Assembly: GCF_026151205.1 (NCBI RefSeq)
Contig: NC_087083.1
Span: 1,116,001 to 1,180,000 of the forward strand
Direction: 5' to 3'
DNA: 64,000 nt
From: Bolinopsis microptera
Lineage: Eukaryota; Ctenophora; Tentaculata; Lobata; Bolinopsidae
Shown: piece by piece, positions 55,801 to 64,000 of the stretch
Position numbering within the stretch: position 1 is the first letter of the stretch
Layout: each line of letters starts with the position of its first letter
Position numbers and translations under genes: made by a program
The notes under the pieces: generated by a model
Databases searched by the model: none
The model's input: the letters and a program-made list of their open reading frames with translations, nothing else
What the model was told of the DNA's origin: nothing

Positions 55801-58800
55801 AAGATAGATGATATCATAAACGCGTTCAAAGGAGACAACTGCCCAGCATTAAATGGCATACCAAAATGGTTTATTATACAAGCCTGTCGTGGTAAAGATT
55901 TCAACTATGAGGTATGTTAGGAATTTGACTCGTTCTAAATGAGGAATTATTTATTATTTCTTGGTTGTTTTTTTTCGTATTTGAAACGATATTCTCAGTA
56001 TAAGTAAGAATATTTAAATAATTCAATTCACACATCACTGTAAACATAAGACAGTCAAACCTTACATCGATACCTGAGGAATCCATAACGAAAACCAACT
56101 CGTAACTACAAGTTATAAACAGAATTAAAATGTCATGACTTATAAATAAAGCCTAGTCTTGTGACTTATAAACTCCTCAGGTGTCAATACAACACGATGC
56201 CCCCGGTGATGAAGGACACGACGTAGAGCGACAATCAGACAAACCAATCAGCATCCCGGCCTGCGCTGACTTTTACATTTCATACGCAACCGCCCCAGGT
56301 ATACATTCCACACATTTCATACTGTGATATTCTTATCAGCTCAGCATTCGTTGTACTGTACTTCACACATGATATTCTGTTCCGTGTGTGATGTTTTGAG
56401 TTTTCGATCAGCATTCTTTGCATTCCATCGAATCATGAAGATGGTCTGCTTGTTTTGATTTATTCTCCTGCCAATGAACGTGTGCACTAGCAAATTCGAT
56501 TTAAGAGGGATACCTTTAAAATGGGATATAACTTAAAGAGTCTACTTTTAGAAAGTGCTGGAATGCGCGTTGCCAAAATTGTGAAGTATAGTGCGCATAA
56601 TAAGACATTAGCGCGCACAAACACGCGCGCTATTTCGTTATAGACCACCGGACTCGTGTTTTGATTACTCGCTGGAAGTTCGTTAAAATGTTGATGATCT
56701 CATGAAGGCAGCCATCTATAAGCTTACACAAGGGTGCAAAACAGTCATGACATCATTCATCATTAGACGCCATCGAGTACATGTAATTACATCAGCTTGC
56801 TAGCTGTAGTGATCACCATTAAGATTAACGACTAACCACCATCAAGCCCTGAGGTGGCCTCGTGCTCAACTGATTCAGTAAATGTTCAATGGTTTGTCAG
56901 GCATGATCCACCAGATAATCAATGTCAAGACAGTAGGGTTAGTGGTCAGTTATCTGACAAATGATTAGAAAAAAGAAGGCGGTGACGTCGTAATAAACGG
57001 AGCTGATAACTCAAAGATAACAAGGGTTAACTACCCGTCATCTTGATGTTTGGGAAATTAGTTATTTGATATTGAATTATTGAAGACACCTTATAAGTAG
57101 CAGAATAGAATTACATGTTGTCTCGAGAAAAAAACATGAAGTGAAACAAGTTTAGTGAAAATGGAGATTCATACCATGCTATTATTCATAATTGTGGCAG
57201 AAAACACGGTGAAAACTCGGTTTCTGTACTGTGACCGGCTACAATAAACATAACACTGATTCGTTGATTTTACTCTGTCGATGATACAGAAACCGAAATT
57301 GCCACACTCTTTTCTCATATTGTACCGCCATTTAAAATACTCATTTCACTTCTTCATCTTTTTAAACTATGTTTGTCGTATAATCATAAACAAGTTAATC
57401 CTGTTTTCATGAATGCGCGGCTTTGGCGGCCAGTTATTGACTTATACATTAAATTGAATTTTAAATAGAAATGTGAATATATTAAAATTTAAAACTTTCA
57501 AAACGGAGGCTTATAAATATTATCATATTATGATTGTAAAATAAAGGAAAAAATTTTAAATTTGTTTCACTAAATTTTGTTTCACTAAACATTCACTGAA
57601 TCACGTGACTTCACACGCGTTACTTCACACATACACTCCTTCCAGGGTACTTCAGTTATCGTAACACTCGCACGGGTAGCTGGTTTATTCAGTGTCTCGT
57701 GGAAGTACTTGCCAAGTACAACTGGTGTGAGGATGTTAACACTATGATGACGAGAGTTAATAGAAAAGTCGCTCTAGGTGCTATTTTTACTACTTTTCTT
57801 GCCATTCATCTTTCCGAAAATGTGATGAAAATGTTTACTAAAAAATTCTGGAGATTATGCAGTTCTCTGCTTTCAATTCAACATTTGTAAAGAAACAAAT
57901 CGAACATGAATTGGTTGATTAATGAAACAAACAATCAATTAAAAGTAAGTAACTAATTAAAAGTAATTAAGTCGCTAAACCGGTTTTAGGGTTTCACCAC
58001 AAAATAGAGGGGGAGTATGTGCGGCAAATGCCGTACCACGTCAACATGTTAACAGGGTCCCTGTTCCTCCATCCCACGTACACAGCATAGCCGCCAAGTG
58101 AGTTCATATCACGTGTGTGTGTCACGTATGATGTCATGTGTGATGTCGTGTGCGCATGTGGTTCGTGTGTGATTATCGGGATGATTCCCCCAGCTAATTT
58201 TTCATGTTTATGATTTCGCGCCGATACTTGTGATTAACGGTTTTTGATTCACGGAAAAGCACAATCGTCTCTAGAGTTGCTTTTTAAAAAGCCAGATTTT
58301 GTCTTTCTCAAATGCTGAGCTGCTTTGTTAAATCATTACAAAAGCAAATCAAAATGCTAGCCTCAATGATATAATCCGATTGTATTGAAGAATGATTGGG
58401 GAAAACTCACTGCATAACACTATTGAACTCTAGTGCAGGTTCGGTGCGGTTCTAAGCTCAGTTCGGGGTGGTTACAGGTTCCACCTGTTTAATGATTATA
58501 TCCGGGCAACCAAACCTATCTTAGAACCGAACCAAACCGAACATTCTAGAGTTCAGCAGAGTTACCTTTATAATTAATTAACCTAACAGATTAATTAATT
58601 AATTAACCTAACTGACTCCTTCCGTAGGTTACTATTCATTCCGTAACATCAACGAGGGCTCCTGGTTTATCAACGACCTCTGTAAAGTGCTGAAGATGTA
58701 CGCACAGAAAGAGGACGTGAACACCATGATGACGCGCGTCAACAGGAACGTGGCGCTGGGACGGGTTGTGGGCTCCGAGTATGGGCACCGTCGTCAGATG

Positions 58801-58866
58801 CCGTGCCATGTGAACATGTTAACCAGTGCGCTGTACCTGTGCGGGGTTCGGCAGTCTCAGATCTAG
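49888..58866 (+). CDS. Caspase with N-terminal death-fold domain; two alternative p10 ends
   Basis: Coding exons: 49888-50046, 50198-50358, 50680-50801, 51041-51116, 52030-52139, 52619-52733, 53420-53531, 55798-55911 and 56181-56298, then either 57646-57777 plus 57990-58090 (439 aa) or 58628-58866 (441 aa). All phases agree. This is a cysteine protease that cuts after Asp, in apoptosis or inflammation. Residues 1-107 form a helical death-fold domain of DED or CARD type (DELAINIDSLDLEDKLKWLK; EELHRILPTKGWDNFKKARD). A linker rich in small and acidic residues follows. p20 begins near YSMTNRRHKGICLIINNEVY and has R215 (S1 pocket, RRGSSKD), catalytic His272 (FLSHGEN) and catalytic Cys315 (IIQACRG). 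The p20/p10 linker has several Asp residues (HDAPGDEGHDVERQSDKP). p10 has R368 (YSFRN) and GSW375. All residues needed for catalysis are present. The long prodomain suggests an initiator-type caspase, although QACRG is more common in caspase-2/3-type enzymes. The prodomain class is uncertain. Confidence 0.95.
51169..51889. mobile_element. Mariner-like TIR element in caspase intron 4
   Basis: 0.7-kb relative of the element at 41,719-46,713, in inverted orientation. The left end is CAGG with an expanded G-run, then GGGCCCAAAGTCAGTACCCA; the right end is its complement, ending in a C-run and CCTG. TA is present at the left flank (51,167-51,168) and degenerate at the right. The internal match GAATTATTTCAATTGGGCAC corresponds to the left arm of the larger copy. 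No transposase. Confidence 0.8.
52535..52605 (+). repeat. 11-bp tandem repeat before caspase exon 6
   Basis: TACGTTTTATT repeats about six times, ending some 15 bp from the exon-6 acceptor (CAACTCAG at 52,618). It lies where branch point and pyrimidine tract are expected. Confidence 0.85.
52734..53326 (+). other. Caspase intron 6
   Basis: Intronic, with degenerate TTAGTTAGCATTG-type short repeats at about 53,000-53,125. No gene seen. Confidence 0.5.
53327..53382. promoter_or_regulatory. Three CACGTGACGTCA composite sites
   Basis: The 12-mer CACGTGACGTCA occurs exactly at 53,327-53,338, 53,349-53,360 and 53,371-53,382, a constant 22-bp spacing. It fuses an E-box (CACGTG, bHLH-ZIP factors) to a full CRE (TGACGTCA, CREB/ATF). 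It lies just upstream of the exon encoding the catalytic His. It may be a small tandem repeat or an intronic regulatory cluster. Confidence 0.6.
53668..53997. repeat. Near-perfect 142-bp-arm palindrome in caspase intron 7
   Basis: The left arm (53,668-53,809) starts TTTGACCAAAACCCATAATC. The right arm (53,853-53,997) is its complement and ends GATTATGGGTTTTGGTCAAA. The loop is 43 bp. The only evident arm difference is a 3-base indel near TGCAAATT. There is no ORF: a young fold-back element. Confidence 0.92.
53998..55797 (+). other. Remainder of caspase intron 7
   Basis: 1.8 kb of AT-rich intron with no ORF family. A TATATA run lies near 55,000-55,028. Ends in the exon-8 acceptor (GCTCATTGCAG). 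Confidence 0.5.
56299..57645 (+). other. Intron before the proximal p10 exon
   Basis: 1.35 kb non-coding, ending in ACACTCCTTCCAG at 57,645. No repeat family assigned. Confidence 0.5.
57646..58090 (+). CDS. Caspase alternative 3' end A: p10 in two exons
   Basis: Exons 57646-57777 and 57990-58090, joining in frame from phase 1 of exon 56181-56298. It reads GYFSYRNTRTGSWFIQCLVE, VNTMMTRVNRKVAL, GFHHKIEGEYVRQMPYHVNM and ends LTGSLFLHPTYTA. It keeps the pocket Arg (SYRN) and GSWFIQ and has a good acceptor, donor and stop. It is AT-rich and split by a 212-bp intron. It encodes a complete small subunit, so it looks like a usable alternative end rather than a broken copy. Confidence 0.85.
58628..58866 (+). 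CDS. Caspase alternative 3' end B: p10 in one exon
   Basis: A single exon after CTCCTTCCGTAG, phase 1. It reads GYYSFRNINEGSWFINDLCK, VNTMMTRVNRNVALGR, RRQMPCHVNMLTSALYLCGV and ends RQSQI. It is markedly richer in G and C than copy A (e.g. GACGCGCGTCAACAGGAACG). It keeps pocket Arg368 and Trp375. Relative to A it has no intron and a different C-terminus. Confidence 0.88.
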
Positions 58867-60183
58867 AGATCAGTTTCACGTGATGGCATTGGATTGTCAC
58901 GTGACATCATTGGATTGTCACGTGACGTCATTAGAATGTGACGTCATGTAAGGACTCATTACCGTGAGTTTGAGGTTGAAACTCTGTGATAGAAAAGATC
59001 AATTGGTATCAGTTTGGCATGTTTGCATGGAACTTAAATAATATTGGCGATGCGAACTCTTTTGGATAACTTATATACATTTTTAATGGACTTCCTCTGA
59101 GACAATAATTCTTGGTGCAATCAAGATAAAATCATATTACATTTTTACCTCTTCAACATGTTTCTTAATATAATAAGGTTAGGATACTAGATTACACTAG
59201 TTATCTACGGATTTCTTGCTTTATTTCATTGTGCACTTGTGCATGTGGTTTTTAAATGATGATTGTTTACATTAATAATGAAATGTTCGAGAAAAACAGT
59301 TGTTTAAGTTTGTGTTAGTTGTAATATTTTTAGTTTTATTTGATAACGAATCTGTTTGACCAGTGGCTATCAATTCCGTATAATTTAGACTTTTATAGTG
59401 CTTTTGCAATTCATCCGCTAGTTAAAGCAGTAATACATCGGCACGTTTGATAAATACAGTTAAACTGAATATGTGAGCGTAAGGATATTTAAATCCTTAG
59501 CATGATAGTGCCAATATATTTGTATTGGCACTGATTTGTTAAAATAAGAGAAATGGTAGTACTTTGATAATATGCGATATAAGCTGGAGAAAGACGTAAA
59601 CTTTTCATCGGCACAATTTTATTAATATAAGCGGAATGGTCTTACATAGATAATGGGTTATCGAATTTATTAAAATGTTGTGTTATTGACAACCGTTTCA
59701 TTAATTGAACTAATGTAAAGTTTATCTCATAATTAATTGTTTCCTTAACTGTGGTGTTTTCGATTGAAAAATAATAAAAGGTTTTCAAATGGTGAAATTT
59801 CTAGAATAAATTCTAAATCATCATCAGAAAATTACGTCTAAATTATAAACCAATAATTTAGATATTGGACGATGATGGCATTGTGTACCCTGTCAAAAGA
59901 TTGTAATTATGATAATTATATGATTCGGAAGTCGGCCGGCGGCATTCATTATCTCACGGTTAGTGAATTCTAATTACAATATACTCAATTATATAATATA
60001 ATAAAAGTAAGTTGCACTTGAACATACTTCAAATACCTGTATATAAAACCTTTCTTTTACAAATCTGTCCATCATTGAAGATTATTCAGATTTTTCAAAG
60101 ATAATTCTTGAATTGATCAACTTGTTAATCACTTGATAGATTGGAAAATTAAATAATCAATTAATTAAATCTGAGAGAAGTTA
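58867..60183 (+). other. Caspase 3' UTR and intergenic sequence
   Basis: Immediately after the stop, 58,875-58,950 has three TCACGTGA-type words and two TGACGTCAT words. AATAATAAAAGG at about 59,770 is a candidate polyadenylation signal. The rest is AT-rich, with no gene seen before the minus-strand stop at 60,184. Confidence 0.45.
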
Positions 60184-62312
60184 TCAAGACTTCCTCCTCG
60201 TTTTAACGTTGATACAGTCCACTATAAGCCATCCTACTCCAACCACTATTATCACACACCCCATCCATCTGAAAATATCTTCACTGTGACGTTTATATAA
60301 TTAACATTTTTTACAAATCGTTGACATAAACAATAAAAGACCTCAAGATAATAAGTTAAATCTTAGTCCGGTACCATACATAACAAGATAACAGTCAGAT
60401 ACCACTATATAACAGATGCTTCTATTATATATAATATATATAATATATATATTATATAGCAGTCACACCAGCTCATGTCAGGTGTCATCCTGCCTCCTGG
60501 TTATAGATGAAATGAAATGAAATGAGGTATTTATATCCCGCTCATATGATTAACCAACAACACAAGGAAGGTGGTTAACCATGTCAGAGCGGCTGATTGT
60601 GAGTGATGTGAGCAAAAGTGTAAAAGTGAACTAAAGTATAACTCAGCATAAGGCAAAGACAAAATTAAAACATCTTTTATTGTAAACCACACTAAACTAA
60701 ATAGAAGCAGAAACCATACAGTACATGTAGGTATAATAAAGGTAAGTACAGTGACATAATCAATCAAGAAAGAATCAGATCCAAGTAAGTAAGGGATCAA
60801 GGCATAAAATGGAGTGCGGTAAAAAATAAAAGCCAATGTGTCTTGCAAAGTGAAGACAAAGGAAAGAAAAACATCAGAACTGATTATATAAATGATTCTT
60901 TAACATTCGCTTGAAACAGTTGGTATCAGTAATACATCTCAACATCAGGGGAAGAGAGTTCCATGCAATCGGTGCATGGCTTGAGAAACGTCTGTCATCA
61001 ACTTTGGACCTTTTATTCTTTGGTACCTTGAGCATGAGATGGTCATCAGGTCTCTTCGACCTGGTCATGGTCATGGTGTTTGAGAGTTCTTTATCCACTA
61101 CATCCACATCCAGTAGTGCTTTGAGGTAATCAGGTGCAGTACCGTGAACTGATTTTTGGGTTAAAAGACAAACTTTAAAGAAGATTCGTTGGTCTATAGG
61201 GAGTATGTGGGCCTTCTTATAGAAGGGAACCAAGTCCGTGGTCCTCTCTTCTATGTTATAGATGAAACGAACTGCCCCATTAAGGGTTGATCTAAGTTTG
61301 TTCAATCTGGTCTTGGGTAGATTCATGTAAAGAGAATTACAGTAGTCTAATTTAGATATGACCAGTTGTTTCACCAGCATCAATTTAATGCCTTCATCCA
61401 GGTAACGACCAATGGTTCTTAGATTCATCATTGTCCAGCTGCATTTCCTTTTGACATTATTGATCTGTCTTTCCATATTTAGAGTTTCATCAAATTTGAC
61501 ACCCAGACTCTTCCAGCTGTCTCCTTTACACTCCGTAGGCAGAATTTCAGTGCTTCCAAATTGCAGTCTGACACAGAGTTCACACTTTTTTAGAACATGG
61601 CTCTTTCCTAACACCAGTAGTTCTGTCTTTGTTTCGTTCAGTTTCATGTAGTTGTTCACCATCCATGCTTTTATCTCTGCAAGACATTTGTTTGTTCTGT
61701 CTTGGACATCAATAAACTGTACCACACGGTTTGGTTTAAATGAGATGTACAGTTGAGAATCATCTGCATAGAGCTGTATAAAAACTATACTTCGTAAGCT
61801 GCAAGATTAAATCATTCTAATATGTAAATATGAAGTGACTGATATCATTGGCCCCCCCCCCCTGATATCTACTAACCTCGATATCGGGGACTGGTGAGAA
61901 ACAGCTATAGCCCACGTAGCTACACCTATCATTATCAGAACAAGACCAACAAACATTGCCATCCTGTCACGGTAATATTGCTTCTGAAATAGTGAGGGAG
62001 CTAGTGTTACGTGCACATTAATGAAGATTTTGATTGAGAATTTTAAGTCCCATGAAACTAACTGTGACAGAGAAGGTTGGTCAATTAAGGTAGAATATGA
62101 CGTCACGTGAGGGGAAGTAATTAGTATGACGTCACGTGAGGGGAGCATAAGGTCACGTGACACAACTTACCGCATAATCAACTCTAGTCTGATGTACAGG
62201 AGTGGGGAGAGGGGGACGGGCAGTGTTCTTCATGGCAAGGGCGGGGTGCTGTTCTGCTGCTATCTCCCAGGCGGGGCGGTGTTGCCGTCTCACTTCATCA
62301 TCCTCCTCGTCT
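60184..62312 (-). CDS. Two-transmembrane protein, last three exons (5' end not found)
   Basis: Minus-strand exons 62171-62312, 61877-61983 and 60184-60268 join in frame to about 110 codons and a TGA stop. The first gives an acidic start and then RRQHRPAWEIAAEQHPALAM, a proline-rich stretch and VDYA. The second gives KQYYRDRMAMFVGLVLIMIG and VATWAIAVSHQSPISR (membrane helix 1). The third gives WMGCVIIVVGVGWLIVDCIN (helix 2) and KTRRKS, a basic cytosolic end. The hairpin of two helices with a short loop suggests both ends face the cytosol. The first exon shown starts in phase 2, so at least one more coding exon lies upstream, possibly beyond the window. I do not recognise the family. A LINE copy lies in the 1.6-kb intron between helix-1 and helix-2 exons. 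Confidence 0.75.
60506..61803 (-). mobile_element. Jockey/CR1-like LINE, 3' part, with short tandem tail
   Basis: On the minus strand the ORF (open to 61,725 from its first Met, and upstream to about 61,800) contains IQLYADDSQLYISFKPN (catalytic YADD motif C), AWMVNNYMKLNETKTELLVL, LGVKFDETLNMERQINNVKR, SKLDYCNSLYMNLP and APIAWNSLPLMLR, ending at 60,874. The 3' UTR ends in repeated ATTTC (TGAAATGAAATGAAATGA on +, 60,508-60,525). It is truncated just before the catalytic motif, so it is inactive. It lies in the same orientation as its host intron. Confidence 0.9.
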
Positions 62313-64000
62313 CTGGGGAGGGGGAAATTTTGGTCACACAACACGGAACAAAGAAGGCTGTTTGTGAGATATTTGAGCTGCTCGGTTAGTTTCAGTAAAC
62401 AAGACGGGATATATTTGTGAGATATTTTAGCTACTATGTTACTTTAGATGTGCAGGTATGTTAATCTTGCACGTGCCAATTATATCTGCATACCGGGATC
62501 AGTGATAAATATGGCGCCGCAGTTAGATCTGAAGAATTTAGTTTAGTATTTCTTTCATTTTTAATTGTGGCATACTTCTAGTAATTTATTTAATTATACA
62601 ATGCCTATAATTAAAAATGGCATTGGTATGTTTGGCCTATCACCGCCATCCCACCTGGTACTGGTAGCGACAGTGGCTTTGTTATGACGGAGCTACGGAT
62701 ACCACTGGTGATTGTGCGAAAAATACCACAACATTTATTACGTAACATGTGAAGTGTGAACGACCCCTTCAAGATGTATTCCGGGTAAAATAGAGAAATT
62801 CTCCCAAATAATAGGAGGGTTCTTAATCTAAAGCAGCGCAAAGAAGACGCTTGCAACAAGTCACGCGGGGTGTCCAACCCCAAAAACCGATTTTACCTCA
62901 AATTCCCATTTTGGGGTTGGGTTTTTTGGGGTTTTTTCCATCGTTTTTGTAATTTTTCATCCGATTATTTCAAAACCCAAAAATGCATAAAACAAATGAA
63001 ACATATTATTATAATTGATAATGGGGATGATGGAGGGTAACATATAATGTATAACTTGGTCTCAAATGAATGTAGGTGTAAATAATATCAATCCTAACAT
63101 TTTTTCTAATAATAGGGTTTTTAAATGCGCCTGAGGTCAAAACAGCGAAACATTCAGTCTCAACCATGCCTTTAAAAAAAAGTTTAAAGTTTATGGCAGC
63201 CTAGACACCCCCAAGTTTTTTTCCCTTTATAGAGCTGCACGCCACATATGTCCAGGTTCATTACCCCCCTAGTTACTTTTAAGATTATTCCTTTTACTGC
63301 TGAATAAACTGATTATCAGGACAGATCGAATTACTATAACGATAAAATAAAATAAAAGTTAAATATTACATACTATATTTTCATACTTGATTAGTTTAAA
63401 TTACGCCCAGCTCCGTCGACACGGTTACAGAAAAACTTGATAAACCGGTTTTGATAGATGAGAATTTGAACCCTTGCCAAATTGTAGGGTATCAACAAAT
63501 TGTAGGGTATCAACAAATTGTAGGGTATCAACAAAGGGGTTGTTGCAATCGGCTGGACCCCAAAATGAAGATTGTTCTTTTAACCTACTTAACTAGTTAA
63601 CTTAACTATAAGATAATTATATTAGCCCTAAGGTGTCGTATCTTTTAGTCTTTATAAATGTACTAGAATAGTACAAGTGCTTCCTTGTCTAAATCAGCTT
63701 CCTTAGCGAAATAAACTGGTTTTTCCGGATCTTAAACGGGTTAGCAAAGCTTTGGAATATAATAACCATATATCACGTTTTAGTGATAGTAGCGTTAATG
63801 TTATGTGTTTTACTGTTACATTCGACTTCGTTCGTGTTGTTAATTATTGTTAAGTATCATAAAATATTTTTTTAATGAGACGTATTTGTACGTTTAATCC
63901 TATGATTTATAAACCATAGGATAAACTTACCAATTTCTATAATAGTCATGAAATGCCCTACTAAAATTTGGTCAAACTTAGAAGACTTATAATAAAATGA
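62313..64000. other. No gene recognised
   Basis: Contains a CCCCAAAA/TTTTGGGG-rich inverted stretch (62,880-62,945) and three tandem 18-bp units AAATTGTAGGGTATCAAC (about 63,478-63,533). A 90-codon minus frame (62,611-62,883) has no recognisable character. The upstream exon(s) of the two-transmembrane gene may be here or beyond the window. Confidence 0.4.

Noticed and set aside
60531-60848. 105-codon minus frame downstream of the LINE ORF
   Set aside because: It lies in the LINE 3' UTR and shows no family features.
62126-62420. Plus-strand frames of 72-87 codons
   Set aside because: They are antisense to the exon 62171-62312 of the two-transmembrane gene, whose phase and splice sites are consistent.
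62611-62883. 90-codon minus frame
   Set aside because: No domain, signal peptide, or splice sites that link it to the two-transmembrane gene; composition looks like chance.

Overview
The window is animal nuclear DNA. It has multi-exon genes with GT-AG introns (and one GC-AG intron), sushi/CCP and ephrin-receptor-like cysteine modules, a caspase, an HSP70/HSP90 co-chaperone, non-LTR retrotransposons of several types, and DNA transposons with recognisable target-site duplications (TSDs). It is AT-rich, with long introns full of repeats. An invertebrate fits best; I cannot name the phylum from sequence alone.

Layout. 1-9,086 (+): the inside of a large gene for a repeat-rich extracellular protein. 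Seven 'ephrin-receptor-like' cysteine exons are followed by seven CCP exons, all phase 1-1. An antisense 827-codon non-LTR retrotransposon ORF sits in one intron. 9,087-19,771: no gene seen. It is a graveyard of DNA elements: a MITE, a TA-flanked TIR element, two pogo-like copies, an hAT-like element with an 8-bp TSD, fold-back elements, tRNA-like dispersed repeats and a diverged tandem repeat. 19,772-39,778 (-): a complete nine-exon STIP1/HOP gene encoding a 320-aa short form (TPR2A-TPR2B-DP2). Its 15.9-kb seventh intron holds, on the opposite strand, a small secreted-protein gene with CCP exons (21,910-24,902). The same intron holds a 7.4-kb inverted-repeat element (28,963-36,405) with a 6-bp TSD that overlaps the STIP1 splice donor, filled with purine-rich satellite. 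40,731-41,408 (-): an intronless TMX1/TMX4-like membrane thioredoxin. 41,719-46,713: a TA-flanked mariner-like element with a LINE fragment and a TTAA-flanked element nested inside. 49,055-49,440: a LINE tail. 49,888-58,866 (+): a death-fold caspase in ten coding positions whose p10 small subunit is encoded twice, by two alternative 3' ends. 60,184-62,312 (-): the last three exons of a two-transmembrane protein, with a LINE in one intron. 62,313-64,000: no gene recognised.

The strongest observations are the duplicated, apparently mutually exclusive caspase p10 ends; the 7.4-kb TIR element inserted in the STIP1 donor; genes nested antisense in one STIP1 intron; a minisatellite in STIP1 intron 1 made of dozens of perfect AP-1 (TGAGTCA) sites; and a CCP-protein tail encoded by the antisense microsatellite of a LINE. 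Exon boundaries were derived by hand from splice consensus, frame and phase. They fit arithmetically but have no transcript support here.
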